64,000 bases of DNA from Paenisporosarcina sp. FSL H8-0542 (GTDB lineage Bacteria; Bacillota; Bacilli; Bacillales_A; Planococcaceae). A program made the position numbers and the translations under genes. The stretch spans positions 664,501-728,500 of the forward strand of contig NZ_CP152050.1 in assembly GCF_038632915.1 (NCBI RefSeq), read 5' to 3'. Below are positions 8,999 through 16,974 of the stretch, piece by piece (within the stretch, counting starts at the first letter, position 1; each line of letters starts with the position of its first letter). The notes under the pieces were generated by a model, which saw only the letters and a list, made by a program, of their open reading frames with translations, was not told the origin of the DNA and searched no databases.

Positions 8999-9781
8999 AT
9001 GGGGAAACAAGATATTTTCCAATTGGATTTTGCCTATTTAGAAACTTTTTCAAAACGTACTGAGACCACTTGGGGATCGTTATTTTGTAATGAAAATCAA
9101 CCATCTTATTATGATGCCAACCATGCACATGTTAGCGATGCTTACGATAATCCACAAGCGATCATTGATGAAGTCGTTGCCTTTTATGAGTCACGTCAAC
9201 TGATTCCTAGATTCTATCTGTATAATCTGGACTCGCTTCAGAATCTAATTGCTTCATTAAAAGAAAATCAATTCGGCTACGAAGAATTAATTAGTCCAGT
9301 ACAGCTATGGGACAAAAAGACAATAGAAAAAGATCAAAATGAAAATGTCACGATCGAAATTGTCACCGAAGAGAATTATGAGGATACCTTGCTTATTGAA
9401 TGCAGCATTAAAGAATTTGGTGGCAAAGAAGTGAGGGAGAAAGCATTTGAAGAAGAATTTAATCACCCAAGCTTTGTTCACTATTTACTCCGCTACAAGG
9501 GGGTAGCTTGTGCCACTGCCTGTCTATTTATTAATGAGATGCAAGCACGGTTGGAAAGTGTCGCGACATTAGAAGAATACAGAGGAAAAGGATTGATTGG
9601 AGAACTTATTCGATACATCCAAAAAGAAGCAGTCAAACAAGAAGTCGACAACCTTTGGGTGTTCCCAATCGACGAAAAAATAGAAAACGTCTATCGTAAA
9701 TATGGATTTCAGTCAGTTGAAAAACGGACAACAGGACACGCATTTTTAGGTGGGAAAAGTATTACGGAAATTCGAGGGTAG
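8999..9781 (+). CDS. GNAT-family acetyltransferase (two-domain)
   Basis: The C-terminal half holds the acetyl-CoA binding motif SVATLEEYRGKGLIGELI (about residues 190-207) and a final YRKYGFQSVEKRTTGHAF typical of the fold's last strands. The N-terminal 100 residues are poorly conserved. Good ribosome binding site TTAGGAG. It lies 28 bases after the Nudix gene and is followed by a terminator, giving a two-gene unit. Substrate unknown. Confidence 0.85.
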   Translation: MGKQDIFQLDFAYLETFSKRTETTWGSLFCNENQPSYYDANHAHVSDAYDNPQAIIDEVVAFYESRQLIPRFYLYNLDSLQNLIASLKENQFGYEELISPVQLWDKKTIEKDQNENVTIEIVTEENYEDTLLIECSIKEFGGKEVREKAFEEEFNHPSFVHYLLRYKGVACATACLFINEMQARLESVATLEEYRGKGLIGELIRYIQKEAVKQEVDNLWVFPIDEKIENVYRKYGFQSVEKRTTGHAFLGGKSITEIRG

Positions 9782-9815
9782 ATTAAAACGATTATAAAAG
9801 AACGAAAGTGTAAAG

Positions 9816-9848
9816 AGCGTCGCTTCTAGCGGGGCTTTTTTTGTTTTT
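9816..9848 (+). terminator. Terminator after the acetyltransferase gene
   Basis: Stem AGCGTCGCT / AGCGGGGCT with loop TCT and one G-G mismatch, followed by a run of T. Confidence 0.7.
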
Positions 9849-9879
9849 CTTTGTTTATTAGGGGAAGGGGGTTAATAAA

Positions 9880-9985
9880 GTATTCCTTATTCAACTAACC
9901 TGTCCCGTTAGTCAAAAAGGGTTCAATAAAAGTAGGCAGCGTAAACAGCCCGGTGATTTCTATCTAAAGCACCCAGTAGAAAAAG
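9880..9985. repeat. Degenerate interspersed repeat, copy 1
   Basis: Begins TTCAACTAACCTG...CCGTTAGT and ends CTAAAGCACCC, and can be aligned by eye over about 100 bases with the element at 11210-11310. It is more decayed than that copy. No coding sequence. Probably a small non-autonomous palindromic element. Confidence 0.45.
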
Positions 9986-10114
9986 TGCACTACGAATCCC
10001 TTTATTATTCTCCTTCACTTTTGCTCAATGTAATGCGAGGATGGTCAAATTTAAATTCATTAGCATTAAATAAAAGTGTGACTTTAAAAACGATTACCTA
10101 AGGAGGCCAAATCA

Positions 10115-10305
10115 GTGAAAGAAGTCATTCCTGACCAAGGAAAACAGAATTCTATATCGCCAGAAATTTATGCAGCAAAACTCTGATTGCAGGAGTAATT
10201 TCAATACTTGGAGATGCATGTGTGCTTCAAAGGGAAATTTTGATACGAGAACGTTCTCTTTTGTTACTTCACAAAAAATTCATTGCAAGCATTAAATATA
10301 CCTAG
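10115..10305 (+). pseudogene. Frameshifted paralogue of the following small protein
   Basis: GTG at 10115 has a perfect AAGGAGG site. The frame reads KEVIPDQGKQNSISPEIYAA and stops at once; after a shift near 10180 it continues as KTLIAGVISILGDACVLQRE. That segment aligns with LDLIGSVLSTLGDAFSTVAA of the intact gene at 10350, so this is a broken copy of the same family, lacking the coiled-coil tail. Confidence 0.55.
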
Positions 10306-10349
10306 GTCAAGAAGTCTGTTCATTACAAATCTTTTTAGGAGGAAAAGAA

Positions 10350-10610
10350 TTGAATCGTAGTGTGAATGGGAAAATGGTTCAAGATCCCTTTTCTGTTGGA
10401 ATTCTCCCTGAGAAGCTTGATCTAATAGGCTCAGTGCTTTCTACACTTGGTGATGCATTTTCAACTGTAGCAGCAGCACTTGCCTTAGAAGAAGCTATAA
10501 AGAGTGATATTCAAGACCAACAAAGTCAAAGTGATCTAGAAAAACAAGTGGCAGAATTGCAGAAACAAGTTGAATATTTAACCACTCAGATGAAGAAAAA
10601 TAATTCTTGA
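10350..10610 (+). CDS. Small protein with hydrophobic helix and C-terminal coiled coil
   Basis: 86 residues. A TTG start follows AGGAGGAAAAGAA. Residues about 25-47 (LDLIGSVLSTLGDAFSTVAA) form an amphipathic or membrane-seeking helix, and the end (QSDLEKQVAELQKQVEYLTT) has clear heptad spacing for a coiled coil. I do not recognise a named family, though proteins with the LIG..ISTLGD pattern occur in Bacillales. The frameshifted paralogue upstream shows the family was duplicated here. The DUF1259 gene follows 121 bases later. Confidence 0.65.
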   Translation: MNRSVNGKMVQDPFSVGILPEKLDLIGSVLSTLGDAFSTVAAALALEEAIKSDIQDQQSQSDLEKQVAELQKQVEYLTTQMKKNNS

Positions 10611-10731
10611 ATTACAGAAAACGATTTGAGGAATTGTTTGTAATTACTTTACTATTCAATTTACCACCTAATACAATTCACTAAGTTACTGGCACAAGCA
10701 TAAACTGAATAAAATATTAAGGACGTGCCTA

Positions 10732-11130
10732 ATGGATAATTTCAACACTATATGTCAACAGTTTGGCCAAATTCTTAACGGAAAACCAGATATCGAAAAT
10801 GGTATTTGCTCCGTAGAACTCAATCGTGATATTCCAGTCACAATTCAAGGACGTCCAGTTCGAGGAAACATTGAGACTGAAATCATGTTTGAAAATTTAG
10901 ATCAAAACGGGTACGCTCTAAATCGCGGAGTAACAGTTATTCTTGAAAAAGAAGTTCCTTATTTTGTTCACACACTTGTGAAAAATGGAATAATTATCAG
11001 CGCATTGCATAGCAATTGGCTATATACGAAACCGAACATCCTTTATATTAATTTTCAATCTGTAGAACCACCATTAACTTTTGCTCATAAAGTTGCAGAA
11101 GCACTAAGTACTCTAAGGGTAAGTAGATAA
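10732..11130 (+). CDS. DUF1259 (LppY/LpqO-like) protein
   Basis: 132 residues with the family pattern seen directly: FNTICQQFGQILNGKPDIEN, then a central strand region, then FVHTLVKNGIIISALHSNWL, IDVxN-like LYINFQSVEPPLTFAHKVAE and ALSTLR. The invariant block H-x-H/N..L in this family is here ALHSNWL. No signal peptide. Function of the family is unknown. It precedes the laccase region on the opposite strand; a metal- or oxidation-related role would only be a guess from the neighbours. Confidence 0.65.
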   Translation: MDNFNTICQQFGQILNGKPDIENGICSVELNRDIPVTIQGRPVRGNIETEIMFENLDQNGYALNRGVTVILEKEVPYFVHTLVKNGIIISALHSNWLYTKPNILYINFQSVEPPLTFAHKVAEALSTLRVSR

Positions 11131-11209
11131 AATACTTTTTTTAACGCACCACGGTTTCCTGTGTTTTTACTTCGTATAATAGGTCTTATATGACATAACA
11201 ACCCTGTTT

Positions 11210-11310
11210 TTCTTATTAAACTAACCTGCCCTCGTTAGTTCAATAAGAAAAAGAGCTACATAATCAGCCAGCTGATCTTCAACTAAAGCACCCGTTAGTT
11301 AAATAAGAAA
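11210..11310. repeat. Palindromic interspersed repeat, copy 2
   Basis: TTCTTATTAAACTAAC at 11210 pairs with GTTAGTTCAATAAGAA ending at 11249 (16-base arms with one mismatch). About 60 bases later a second, shorter pair AACTAA / TTAGTT encloses AGCACCCG. The same layout, more decayed, is at 9880-9985, and a partial piece (GTTAGTTGAATAAGAAAA) is at 13341-13358. It resembles a miniature element; no transposase is present. Confidence 0.55.
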
Positions 11311-11462
11311 ATCCACTTGCTTCTGTAACCGAGCCTGGCGGATGTATTCGTCCGACAAATTGCCAATCCCTCGTGCCAGTGATTGTATACCACATGGCAC
11401 ATGCACAACAGATTTACATAATCCCCGGATTAGGAAGTATTCGAATTCATCACTCAATAAGA

Positions 11463-11495
11463 AAAGCTGCCATGTAAAAAGGCAGCTTTTTAAAA
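11463..11495. terminator. Terminator, probably for the laccase gene
   Basis: AAAAGCTGCC / GGCAGCTTTTT stem with an 8-base loop. On the minus strand it lies about 50 bases past the laccase stop. The sequence AATAAGAAAAGCTGCC before it recurs near 13350. Confidence 0.65.
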
Positions 11496-11544
11496 AAAAT
11501 TAACGATTTTAACTAAAATTTTGATTATAGTTTGCAAACCAATC

Positions 11545-13137
11545 TTACATCCAAGGGGGATAAGGTAACCTGGAAATGATGGGTGTTGTTGTTGTTGTTG
11601 TTAATGGAACGTCAAAAATCTCAAAGGGACGCATCATTTCGTGATCTTCATGCTCCAGCATATGACAATGCCACACATATCGCCCGGTGAATGGTCCAAA
11701 TCGAGCTATTATGGATGTGACGTAACCAAAGGGGGTCTGAACTGTATCTTTTAACCCCATTTCATAGGGATTAGGAGGAGTGGGAGGTCCCGTAAAAATA
11801 AGGGTTCCGTTTTTTTGAAATTGAGAAACATCAAAAGGCTGGCGATTAAGAATTTGAAAATCAACCAAATGGAGATGGATGGGATGAGGATCATCATCGA
11901 TTATATTAATGATGCGCCAAATTTCAACGGTATTTACTTCAATTCTTTCGGATATCCGATCTATCCACATTTTCCCATCTAATAAGTTCAAGGATCGACC
12001 ATATTGATCCTTGGTTCTGACGAGTGTTAAATCTCTTGTTCTCTTTGCCATACTTATTGAAAGTCGTTCGATTTTCCCTAAATAAAAAGGAAGGGAACTG
12101 GTATCTATACTTCTTAACGGAACAGTTACCCTAAATTGCATGACATCTGTTGTCTCGACGGATGCACTCTTGGTGACATTTTTGAGAATAATGGTTTGAC
12201 CGTAGTATTGAGAAAAATCAATGATCACATCTACACGCTCGGCACTCATAATAATAAATTCATTTAATACTACTGTTGTCTCAAGAAAGCCACCATCCGT
12301 GCCAATTTGATAAAAAGGCTGATTGGATTCCATTTTTAATGTAAGGATTCGACTATTGGATGCGTTTAAAATTCGAAATCGGTATTTTCTTGGTTCAACG
12401 TCCAGATATGGATAAACCGTCCCGTTTACAAGAATCGTATCTGCATCAAAAGGAGGGACAAGAGAAGGATAAGGAAGACCTTTATCGTTTTGATCCGGTG
12501 TGCTGGGGTAGTAAAGTGATCCGTCTGGGTTGAAAGAGCGGTCAACAATTAAAAGAGGGATTTCATATTTTCCTTTCGGAAGATTAAGGAATTGTTCATG
12601 ATTGTCGCGAATGAGATAGAATCCCGCGAGTCCCGCGTAGATGTTCAATCTTGTAATACCTACCGTGTGGTCGTGATACCACAACGTTGTCGCTCGCTCA
12701 ATGTTTGGATACGAATAAACCTCTCGTTCAAATAAAGGTCCCGTTTCTTGAAAATTTCTCGTAAACCACGCTTCGGGGTAACCATCGCTATGGGCAGGCG
12801 TTCTTCCTCCGTGTAAATGGACAACACTTCTACCCTCTGGAAGAGTTATTTCAGAACCATGAATCGTTGTATCAACAGGAAGAAAATGCTTATTAGGCAG
12901 ATCATTAATCCATTTAACAAACACTGTTTCATTCTTCCTTACTTCGAACGTAGGACCCGGAAAAGTTCCATCATAACCCCATAAACGAGTTGGTCCAAGG
13001 TCTCTGTGTAGCTTCTGAGAAAACTCCTTCATGGTCACTTCGTAATATGAACTGTAATTACTTCGCATCTTAGGAGATAAGGTGTTTGGAATAGGCAGTT
13101 TATCAACGAATTTTTGTAGCTTTATCTTTTCACGCAT
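11545..13137 (-). CDS. cotA: CotA-like multicopper oxidase (laccase)
   Basis: 530 residues, close to CotA (513). All copper motifs are present: HLHGG, WYHDHTVG, HPIHLHLVDF and HCHMLEHEDHEMM, the last holding the type-1 Cys and the axial Met. No signal peptide, as expected for a spore-coat laccase. Expected reaction: oxidation of phenols, Mn(II) or bilirubin-like substrates coupled to reduction of O2 to water. The C-terminus carries six consecutive Thr from an ACA microsatellite (11584-11605). A broken small reading frame lies directly upstream on the same strand, and histidine-rich YmaF is divergent. Spore-coat location is inferred by homology. Confidence 0.92.
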   Translation of the reverse strand: MREKIKLQKFVDKLPIPNTLSPKMRSNYSSYYEVTMKEFSQKLHRDLGPTRLWGYDGTFPGPTFEVRKNETVFVKWINDLPNKHFLPVDTTIHGSEITLPEGRSVVHLHGGRTPAHSDGYPEAWFTRNFQETGPLFEREVYSYPNIERATTLWYHDHTVGITRLNIYAGLAGFYLIRDNHEQFLNLPKGKYEIPLLIVDRSFNPDGSLYYPSTPDQNDKGLPYPSLVPPFDADTILVNGTVYPYLDVEPRKYRFRILNASNSRILTLKMESNQPFYQIGTDGGFLETTVVLNEFIIMSAERVDVIIDFSQYYGQTIILKNVTKSASVETTDVMQFRVTVPLRSIDTSSLPFYLGKIERLSISMAKRTRDLTLVRTKDQYGRSLNLLDGKMWIDRISERIEVNTVEIWRIINIIDDDPHPIHLHLVDFQILNRQPFDVSQFQKNGTLIFTGPPTPPNPYEMGLKDTVQTPFGYVTSIIARFGPFTGRYVWHCHMLEHEDHEMMRPFEIFDVPLTTTTTTPIISRLPYPPWM

Positions 13138-13160
13138 AATTATGGAAAACTTCCTCCCTG

Positions 13161-13256
13161 TTAATATCTACTGAGTAAGTTTATGAACGTGAACTTGTCC
13201 ATTATGTCTATACGTATCCCTTCTTCAAATAAAGGTTGCGTTGAGTATCCAGACAT
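13161..13256 (-). pseudogene. Frameshifted small His-containing reading frame upstream of the laccase
   Basis: ATG at 13256 follows a strong GGAGGGAG. It encodes MSGYSTQPLFEEGIR and then, in this frame, IDIMDKFTF to a stop at 13161. Shifting by one base gives TYRHNGQVHVHKLTQ and a stop at 13168. The HVH-containing tail resembles the His pairs of the nearby YmaF protein. A single indel in a short gene co-oriented with the laccase is the simplest reading, but the unshifted 31-residue peptide could also be real. Confidence 0.4.
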
Positions 13257-13599
13257 CTTGTCTCCCTCCATTGCGGAAGCTTAACCATACAATAGCTCAC
13301 TATATAGAAAAATCCTTAGAATCTAATTAATTCTAAGGAGTTAGTTGAATAAGAAAAAAGCTGCCTAAGTAAATCGATTAGGACCATTACAAATAGTATC
13401 CTTTCTTGATACCTTGTCTGCTTTTTCATTAGCCTAGAACTAAACAAATTTTACTACCTATCTTGTTATTCCCCTTTACCTCCACTGTCAGTTCTTCCAA
13501 TCCAAAGTACTGATAGGACAGACAATTTCTATGTGATGAATTAGATTTTTGTTACATAGAAATATATAGAAGTATCTAAAGGAATAAGGAGGAGATTTT

Positions 13600-13923
13600 G
13601 TGCACGAGCATGAAATTTTAGGCATAAGATGGAACGACAACAATTTACATGTTCACCAATATTCCACGGAAACGACGATAAATGATGGTCATTCACATTT
13701 AGTTCAGGGAACGACTGCCCCAGCAAATTTCACGATGGACCATGTTCATTATTATGAGGGAACTACCACTTTTGTAGGGCATGTTCATCAATTTTCAGGT
13801 AATACGGGACGTCCTATCTACTTGAACGATGGAACACATTACCATGAATTTTCAGGAACCACAACATTTAATGACGGACATGTCCATTATTACTCAGGTT
13901 TTACAGGAAGAAATATGTCCTAG
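13600..13923 (+). CDS. ymaF: YmaF-family histidine-rich protein
   Basis: 107 residues, GTG start six bases after AAGGAGGAG. Five spaced motifs of type DGHxH or HVHxx (LHVHQY, DGHSHL, MDHVHYYEG, GHVHQFSG, DGHVHYYSG) separated by GTT-type turns give the repeat pattern of YmaF. His pairs suggest metal binding. No signal peptide. It is divergent from the laccase and could share its condition of expression; a metal-handling role is inference. Confidence 0.85.
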   Translation: MHEHEILGIRWNDNNLHVHQYSTETTINDGHSHLVQGTTAPANFTMDHVHYYEGTTTFVGHVHQFSGNTGRPIYLNDGTHYHEFSGTTTFNDGHVHYYSGFTGRNMS

Positions 13924-14015
13924 CATCCTTACTGAAAAAACAAAGACATACTGATTTATCAATATAGCTGCAAAACTTCATATTAACTTTCCACTATATT
14001 TTTCTACACAAACTC

Positions 14016-14117
14016 CTAAAATGTCTGGAAGACTTTCACCCTTTGTTCCACTGTCAGCTCTTGCAATTCAAAGTAATTTTCAGCCAGGGCTGATGATTTC
14101 CATTCTCGCAAAGATGT
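14016..14117 (-). pseudogene. Gene fragment of unknown family
   Basis: Thirty-three open codons read SLREWKSSALAENYFELQEL then TVEQRVKVFQTF and stop at 14016. A second fragment on the same strand around 13450-13530 reads QYFGLEELTVEVKGN, so both derive from related genes; at DNA level 13480-13508 and 14048-14076 differ at only a few positions. They flank ymaF. Neither has a start. Family not recognised. Confidence 0.35.
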
Positions 14118-14176
14118 TTATAAGAACGAGGTTTCACGATAATAATGATGGAACTTGGAAAAATATCATCAATAAG

Positions 14177-14208
14177 AAATGAGCGGTGACTTAGTCACTG
14201 CTCATTTT
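14177..14208 (+). terminator. Intergenic terminator
   Basis: AATGAGCGGTGAC / GTCACTGCTCATT stem, loop TTA, then TTTT. It ends any transcript coming from ymaF. Otherwise the 13924-14310 gap holds only the fragment at 14016-14117. Confidence 0.75.
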
Positions 14209-14310
14209 TAATTCTAGAATAGGCAAACAGGTGATTAACAATAATAACAGGACAATTCATGTACTTTGTAGAATCTACTAATAACACTAAAAGATAGGGA
14301 GTGTGGGAGT

Positions 14311-14796
14311 ATGTTTCATGCAAAAGATGTTTTAGCAGATCAGTTGTTAGCAAATGCGAATGACCCTAGCTGGTACGTTCCATTTTCAGAATCAGTGAAA
14401 AACTTGTCTGAGGAAGAAGCATTTTGGAAGCCAAACGAAAATAGTAACAGTATAGCTGAAATAGTTCAGCATCTCTTATATTGGAATCAAACATGGCAAA
14501 CAAGGTACCAAAAATCTCACGTCAATGCTGTGCCTTCTATAGGAAATAATGATAAAAGCTTTATCATTCCTGAACATCAAACATTTACTGACTTAAAAAA
14601 ACAACTGTTAGAAGTGCTATTACAATGGAAAGGTTTATTAACTGAAGAAAAAGTTGAAAGTGAAGTGAATGGTTTCCCTGAACATGTTGAGTGGTGGGAA
14701 GTACTCGGTAATGTCTCAACTCATAACGCCTATCACATTGGCCAAATCATTTATATTAGGAAGTTACAAAATAGCTGGAAAATAGAAGAGGAATAA
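14311..14796 (+). CDS. DinB-family metal-dependent protein
   Basis: 161 residues, a four-helix DinB fold judged by the His positions: AEIVQHLLYWNQTW near the middle and THNAYHIGQIIYIRKLQ at the end supply the His triad. Members act as thiol- or nucleophile-dependent transferases or detoxification enzymes (bacillithiol transferases belong here). Start ATG after GGGAGTGTGGG. Followed by a second DinB gene. Confidence 0.85.
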   Translation: MFHAKDVLADQLLANANDPSWYVPFSESVKNLSEEEAFWKPNENSNSIAEIVQHLLYWNQTWQTRYQKSHVNAVPSIGNNDKSFIIPEHQTFTDLKKQLLEVLLQWKGLLTEEKVESEVNGFPEHVEWWEVLGNVSTHNAYHIGQIIYIRKLQNSWKIEEE

Positions 14797-14847
14797 TAAA
14801 GTTTTTTGGTTTTAAGATTATCTTCTTTTCTTAAAGGGGTGTATGAA

Positions 14848-15339
14848 ATGAATCAAACTGAATATGAATGGGTTAAACAGACTCGAGAAATCGTTTTCGA
14901 TTTTTGTAGTGAACTAGAACCAGATGATTTTACTCGCCAAGTGGATGGATTCGGTTTTCAAAGTATAAGAGACTCACTAGTACATATATCTGACTGTTAT
15001 TATGCTTGGTTAGGTTCCTATATTTTATTAAAAACGAAGAAGCCACTTACGGTAAAGGAAGATTTATCCGAAAAAGGTTTGGATGAAATAAAAGTTCGTT
15101 TTAATCAAGTAGATGCGTTTGTAAATGAGGTATTTGAAGTATTCTCGAATCAAATGGATGTGCCAATTGAAAGAGAGATTCCCTGGAGAGTAGGAGGAGA
15201 GATCATATCTATGACGCCTGCTAAACTGCTTATGCATGTTATCACTCATGAATTTCATCACAAGGGTCAGATCGTAGCTATGGCGCGTCAAATGGGGTAT
15301 GAACCCCCAAACACAGATGTGCTAGGAACTAGAGGTTAG
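14848..15339 (+). CDS. DinB-family protein
   Basis: 163 residues. His positions in DSLVHISDCYYAWLGSYI and LLMHVITHEFHHKGQIVAMA match the DinB triad, and the ending MGYEPPNTDVL is typical of one subgroup. ATG 14848 follows AAAGGGGTG and is preferred over the longer frame from 14806. Its distance of 51 bases from the previous DinB gene suggests co-transcription; the two are not close copies. Confidence 0.85.
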   Translation: MNQTEYEWVKQTREIVFDFCSELEPDDFTRQVDGFGFQSIRDSLVHISDCYYAWLGSYILLKTKKPLTVKEDLSEKGLDEIKVRFNQVDAFVNEVFEVFSNQMDVPIEREIPWRVGGEIISMTPAKLLMHVITHEFHHKGQIVAMARQMGYEPPNTDVLGTRG

Positions 15340-15385
15340 TGAGATCTAGCTTCTCTAAGATCTAATTAGGTTTAAAGATGTCCCT

Positions 15386-15548
15386 TTAATTTTTCAACTT
15401 AGGATTCAATTTGCCAGTTGATAAAATCACTTGATATAACTTAAAGCCTTTCTCCGGAAGTCTACTGTTGTCATCATCCAAAAGCCGTAGCATTCTTTCA
15501 TCCTTATGTACATATGGTTCGGGTAAGTGATTTTGTACAATACATTTG
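15386..15548 (-). pseudogene. Possible gene fragment, unknown family
   Basis: Fifty-four codons open on the minus strand with protein-like composition: CIVQNHLPEPYVHKDERMLR followed by LLDDDNSRLPEKGFKLYQVI and LSTGKLNPKLKN, then TAA. No start codon or ribosome binding site; a stop lies a few codons upstream. It ends under the 5' flank of the VOC gene. Best read as the truncated C-terminus of a lost gene. Confidence 0.3.
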
Positions 15549-15559
15549 AGGTGTTGAGA

Positions 15560-16603
15560 ATGAAGATTCTAAAAATCGTATTTGAAACCGTGAACATTCA
15601 CGAAATGAAAAAGTTTTATACGGAAACTTTGGAGATGTCAATTGTAAGAGAAAATCAAAGCTTCTTTACCGTAAGAGCCGGAAATACACTTATTACATTT
15701 CAGCAATCGCCCAATGTAGAGGCTCCTCTGTACCACTTTGCATTAAGAACCAGTTTACCTTTCTATGAATACATGTTTAAGAAATTGAAAAAATGTAACG
15801 TCAAGATTTTGCCTAATTCTGAAGGGGAATTGAGCGGGTATTGGAAGGGGAAACAAGTTTACTTTACCGATCCTGACGGGAATATAGTGGAGATCCTTGA
15901 GCGCAAAATTCTTGAAAGTGAAGGTTGGTACGATGTTTGTGAAGTCGGGCTTCCTTGTGCAGATGTGAAGGACATGAGTGATTTCTTGTCACCGATTAAA
16001 AATGTAAATCAATCTGAATCAGCTAACTTTAGATTTTATGGTGATGATATTGGGAGTTTTGTGGTGGTGAAAGAAGGCCGGCATTGGTATCCGACAAACC
16101 GACCAGCTACGATTCATCCAATAATAGTGGAAGTTGAAGGCGATCATTATCAAATTTTGAAGCATGCGATTTTGCCTATTACTGTTAAGGTGAAAAAGCC
16201 CTGGTCCAGTGCACTTCCTGTGGTGCAGATGAGAATCGCCAGACCAACGGATCAACTTGAAAGAATAGTAGAGTTTTATGAAACAGGGTTGGGTCTCCAA
16301 AGAGTAGGAGAGTTCTGGGACCATGACGGATATGACGGGGTGATGTTCGGGCTTCCCGACAAAAACTATCACTTGGAGTTTACGAGTCATGTATCAGGGA
16401 CACCATGCCCAGCACCAACTAAAGACAATTTACTTGTTTTTTATTTACCGAATTGGGATGTAATTACTGATGTTGCAAAGAAATTAGATGACATGGGATA
16501 CCCCGAGGTTGAAGCGGAAAATCCATATTGGCAAGACGATAGCATTACAATTGAAGATCCAGATGGGTGGCGGGTTGTCTTGTTTTGCTCAACTGGGTTG
16601 TAG
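15560..16603 (+). CDS. Fused double VOC (glyoxalase/dioxygenase fold) protein
   Basis: 347 residues made of two vicinal-oxygen-chelate units. The first (about residues 1-200) contains a complete module ending VYFTDPDGNIVEILE plus a partial second one. The second (about 215-347) runs from QMRIARPTDQLERIVEFYET to SITIEDPDGWRVVLFCSTG and closely resembles the stand-alone YycE protein of B. subtilis, including ENPYW and HLEFTSH. Start ATG 15560 after GAGGTG; an upstream ATG at 15527 lacks a site. Metal-dependent isomerase, lyase or resistance roles are possible; no substrate can be named. Confidence 0.85.
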   Translation: MKILKIVFETVNIHEMKKFYTETLEMSIVRENQSFFTVRAGNTLITFQQSPNVEAPLYHFALRTSLPFYEYMFKKLKKCNVKILPNSEGELSGYWKGKQVYFTDPDGNIVEILERKILESEGWYDVCEVGLPCADVKDMSDFLSPIKNVNQSESANFRFYGDDIGSFVVVKEGRHWYPTNRPATIHPIIVEVEGDHYQILKHAILPITVKVKKPWSSALPVVQMRIARPTDQLERIVEFYETGLGLQRVGEFWDHDGYDGVMFGLPDKNYHLEFTSHVSGTPCPAPTKDNLLVFYLPNWDVITDVAKKLDDMGYPEVEAENPYWQDDSITIEDPDGWRVVLFCSTGL

Positions 16604-16645
16604 TAACAGAAGCACCTTTAAAGGTATGTCACAAGCTTGTATAGC

Positions 16646-16689
16646 AGACAAAGCAGTTAGGAGATATCTTCCTAACTGCTTTGTCTTTT
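16646..16689 (+). terminator. Long palindromic terminator (shared sequence with 26140)
   Basis: Arms GACAAAGCAGTTAGGA and TCCTAACTGCTTTGTC pair perfectly over 16 bases around GATATCT, followed by TTTTT. The inner 14-base arms GCAGTTAGGAGA recur at 26140-26175. Bases 16690-16974 hold no gene I can support, although the sequence remains open in one frame. Confidence 0.85.
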
Positions 16690-16974
16690 TCACTAATGGA
16701 TACTCGTCGGAAAAAATTACAATTGGTCATTCAGATGCTTTGACTTTTTTGGCTGGATTATGTGAGGTTGCAATCAAAAAAATATGCAAATACATATTAA
16801 ATATAATAGTGATCTATATCAACGTCTGTTATAAAAATAAAATACTAAAAATTATTCAGTAATATTTTGTAAATTGAAAAAAATAAGAGGTTACTATAGG
16901 ATATTAGAGAGATTGTAACAGATGCAATACAAATTTCATGAGGTAAATACGCTACAAGAAAGCTGGTGAAAAAG

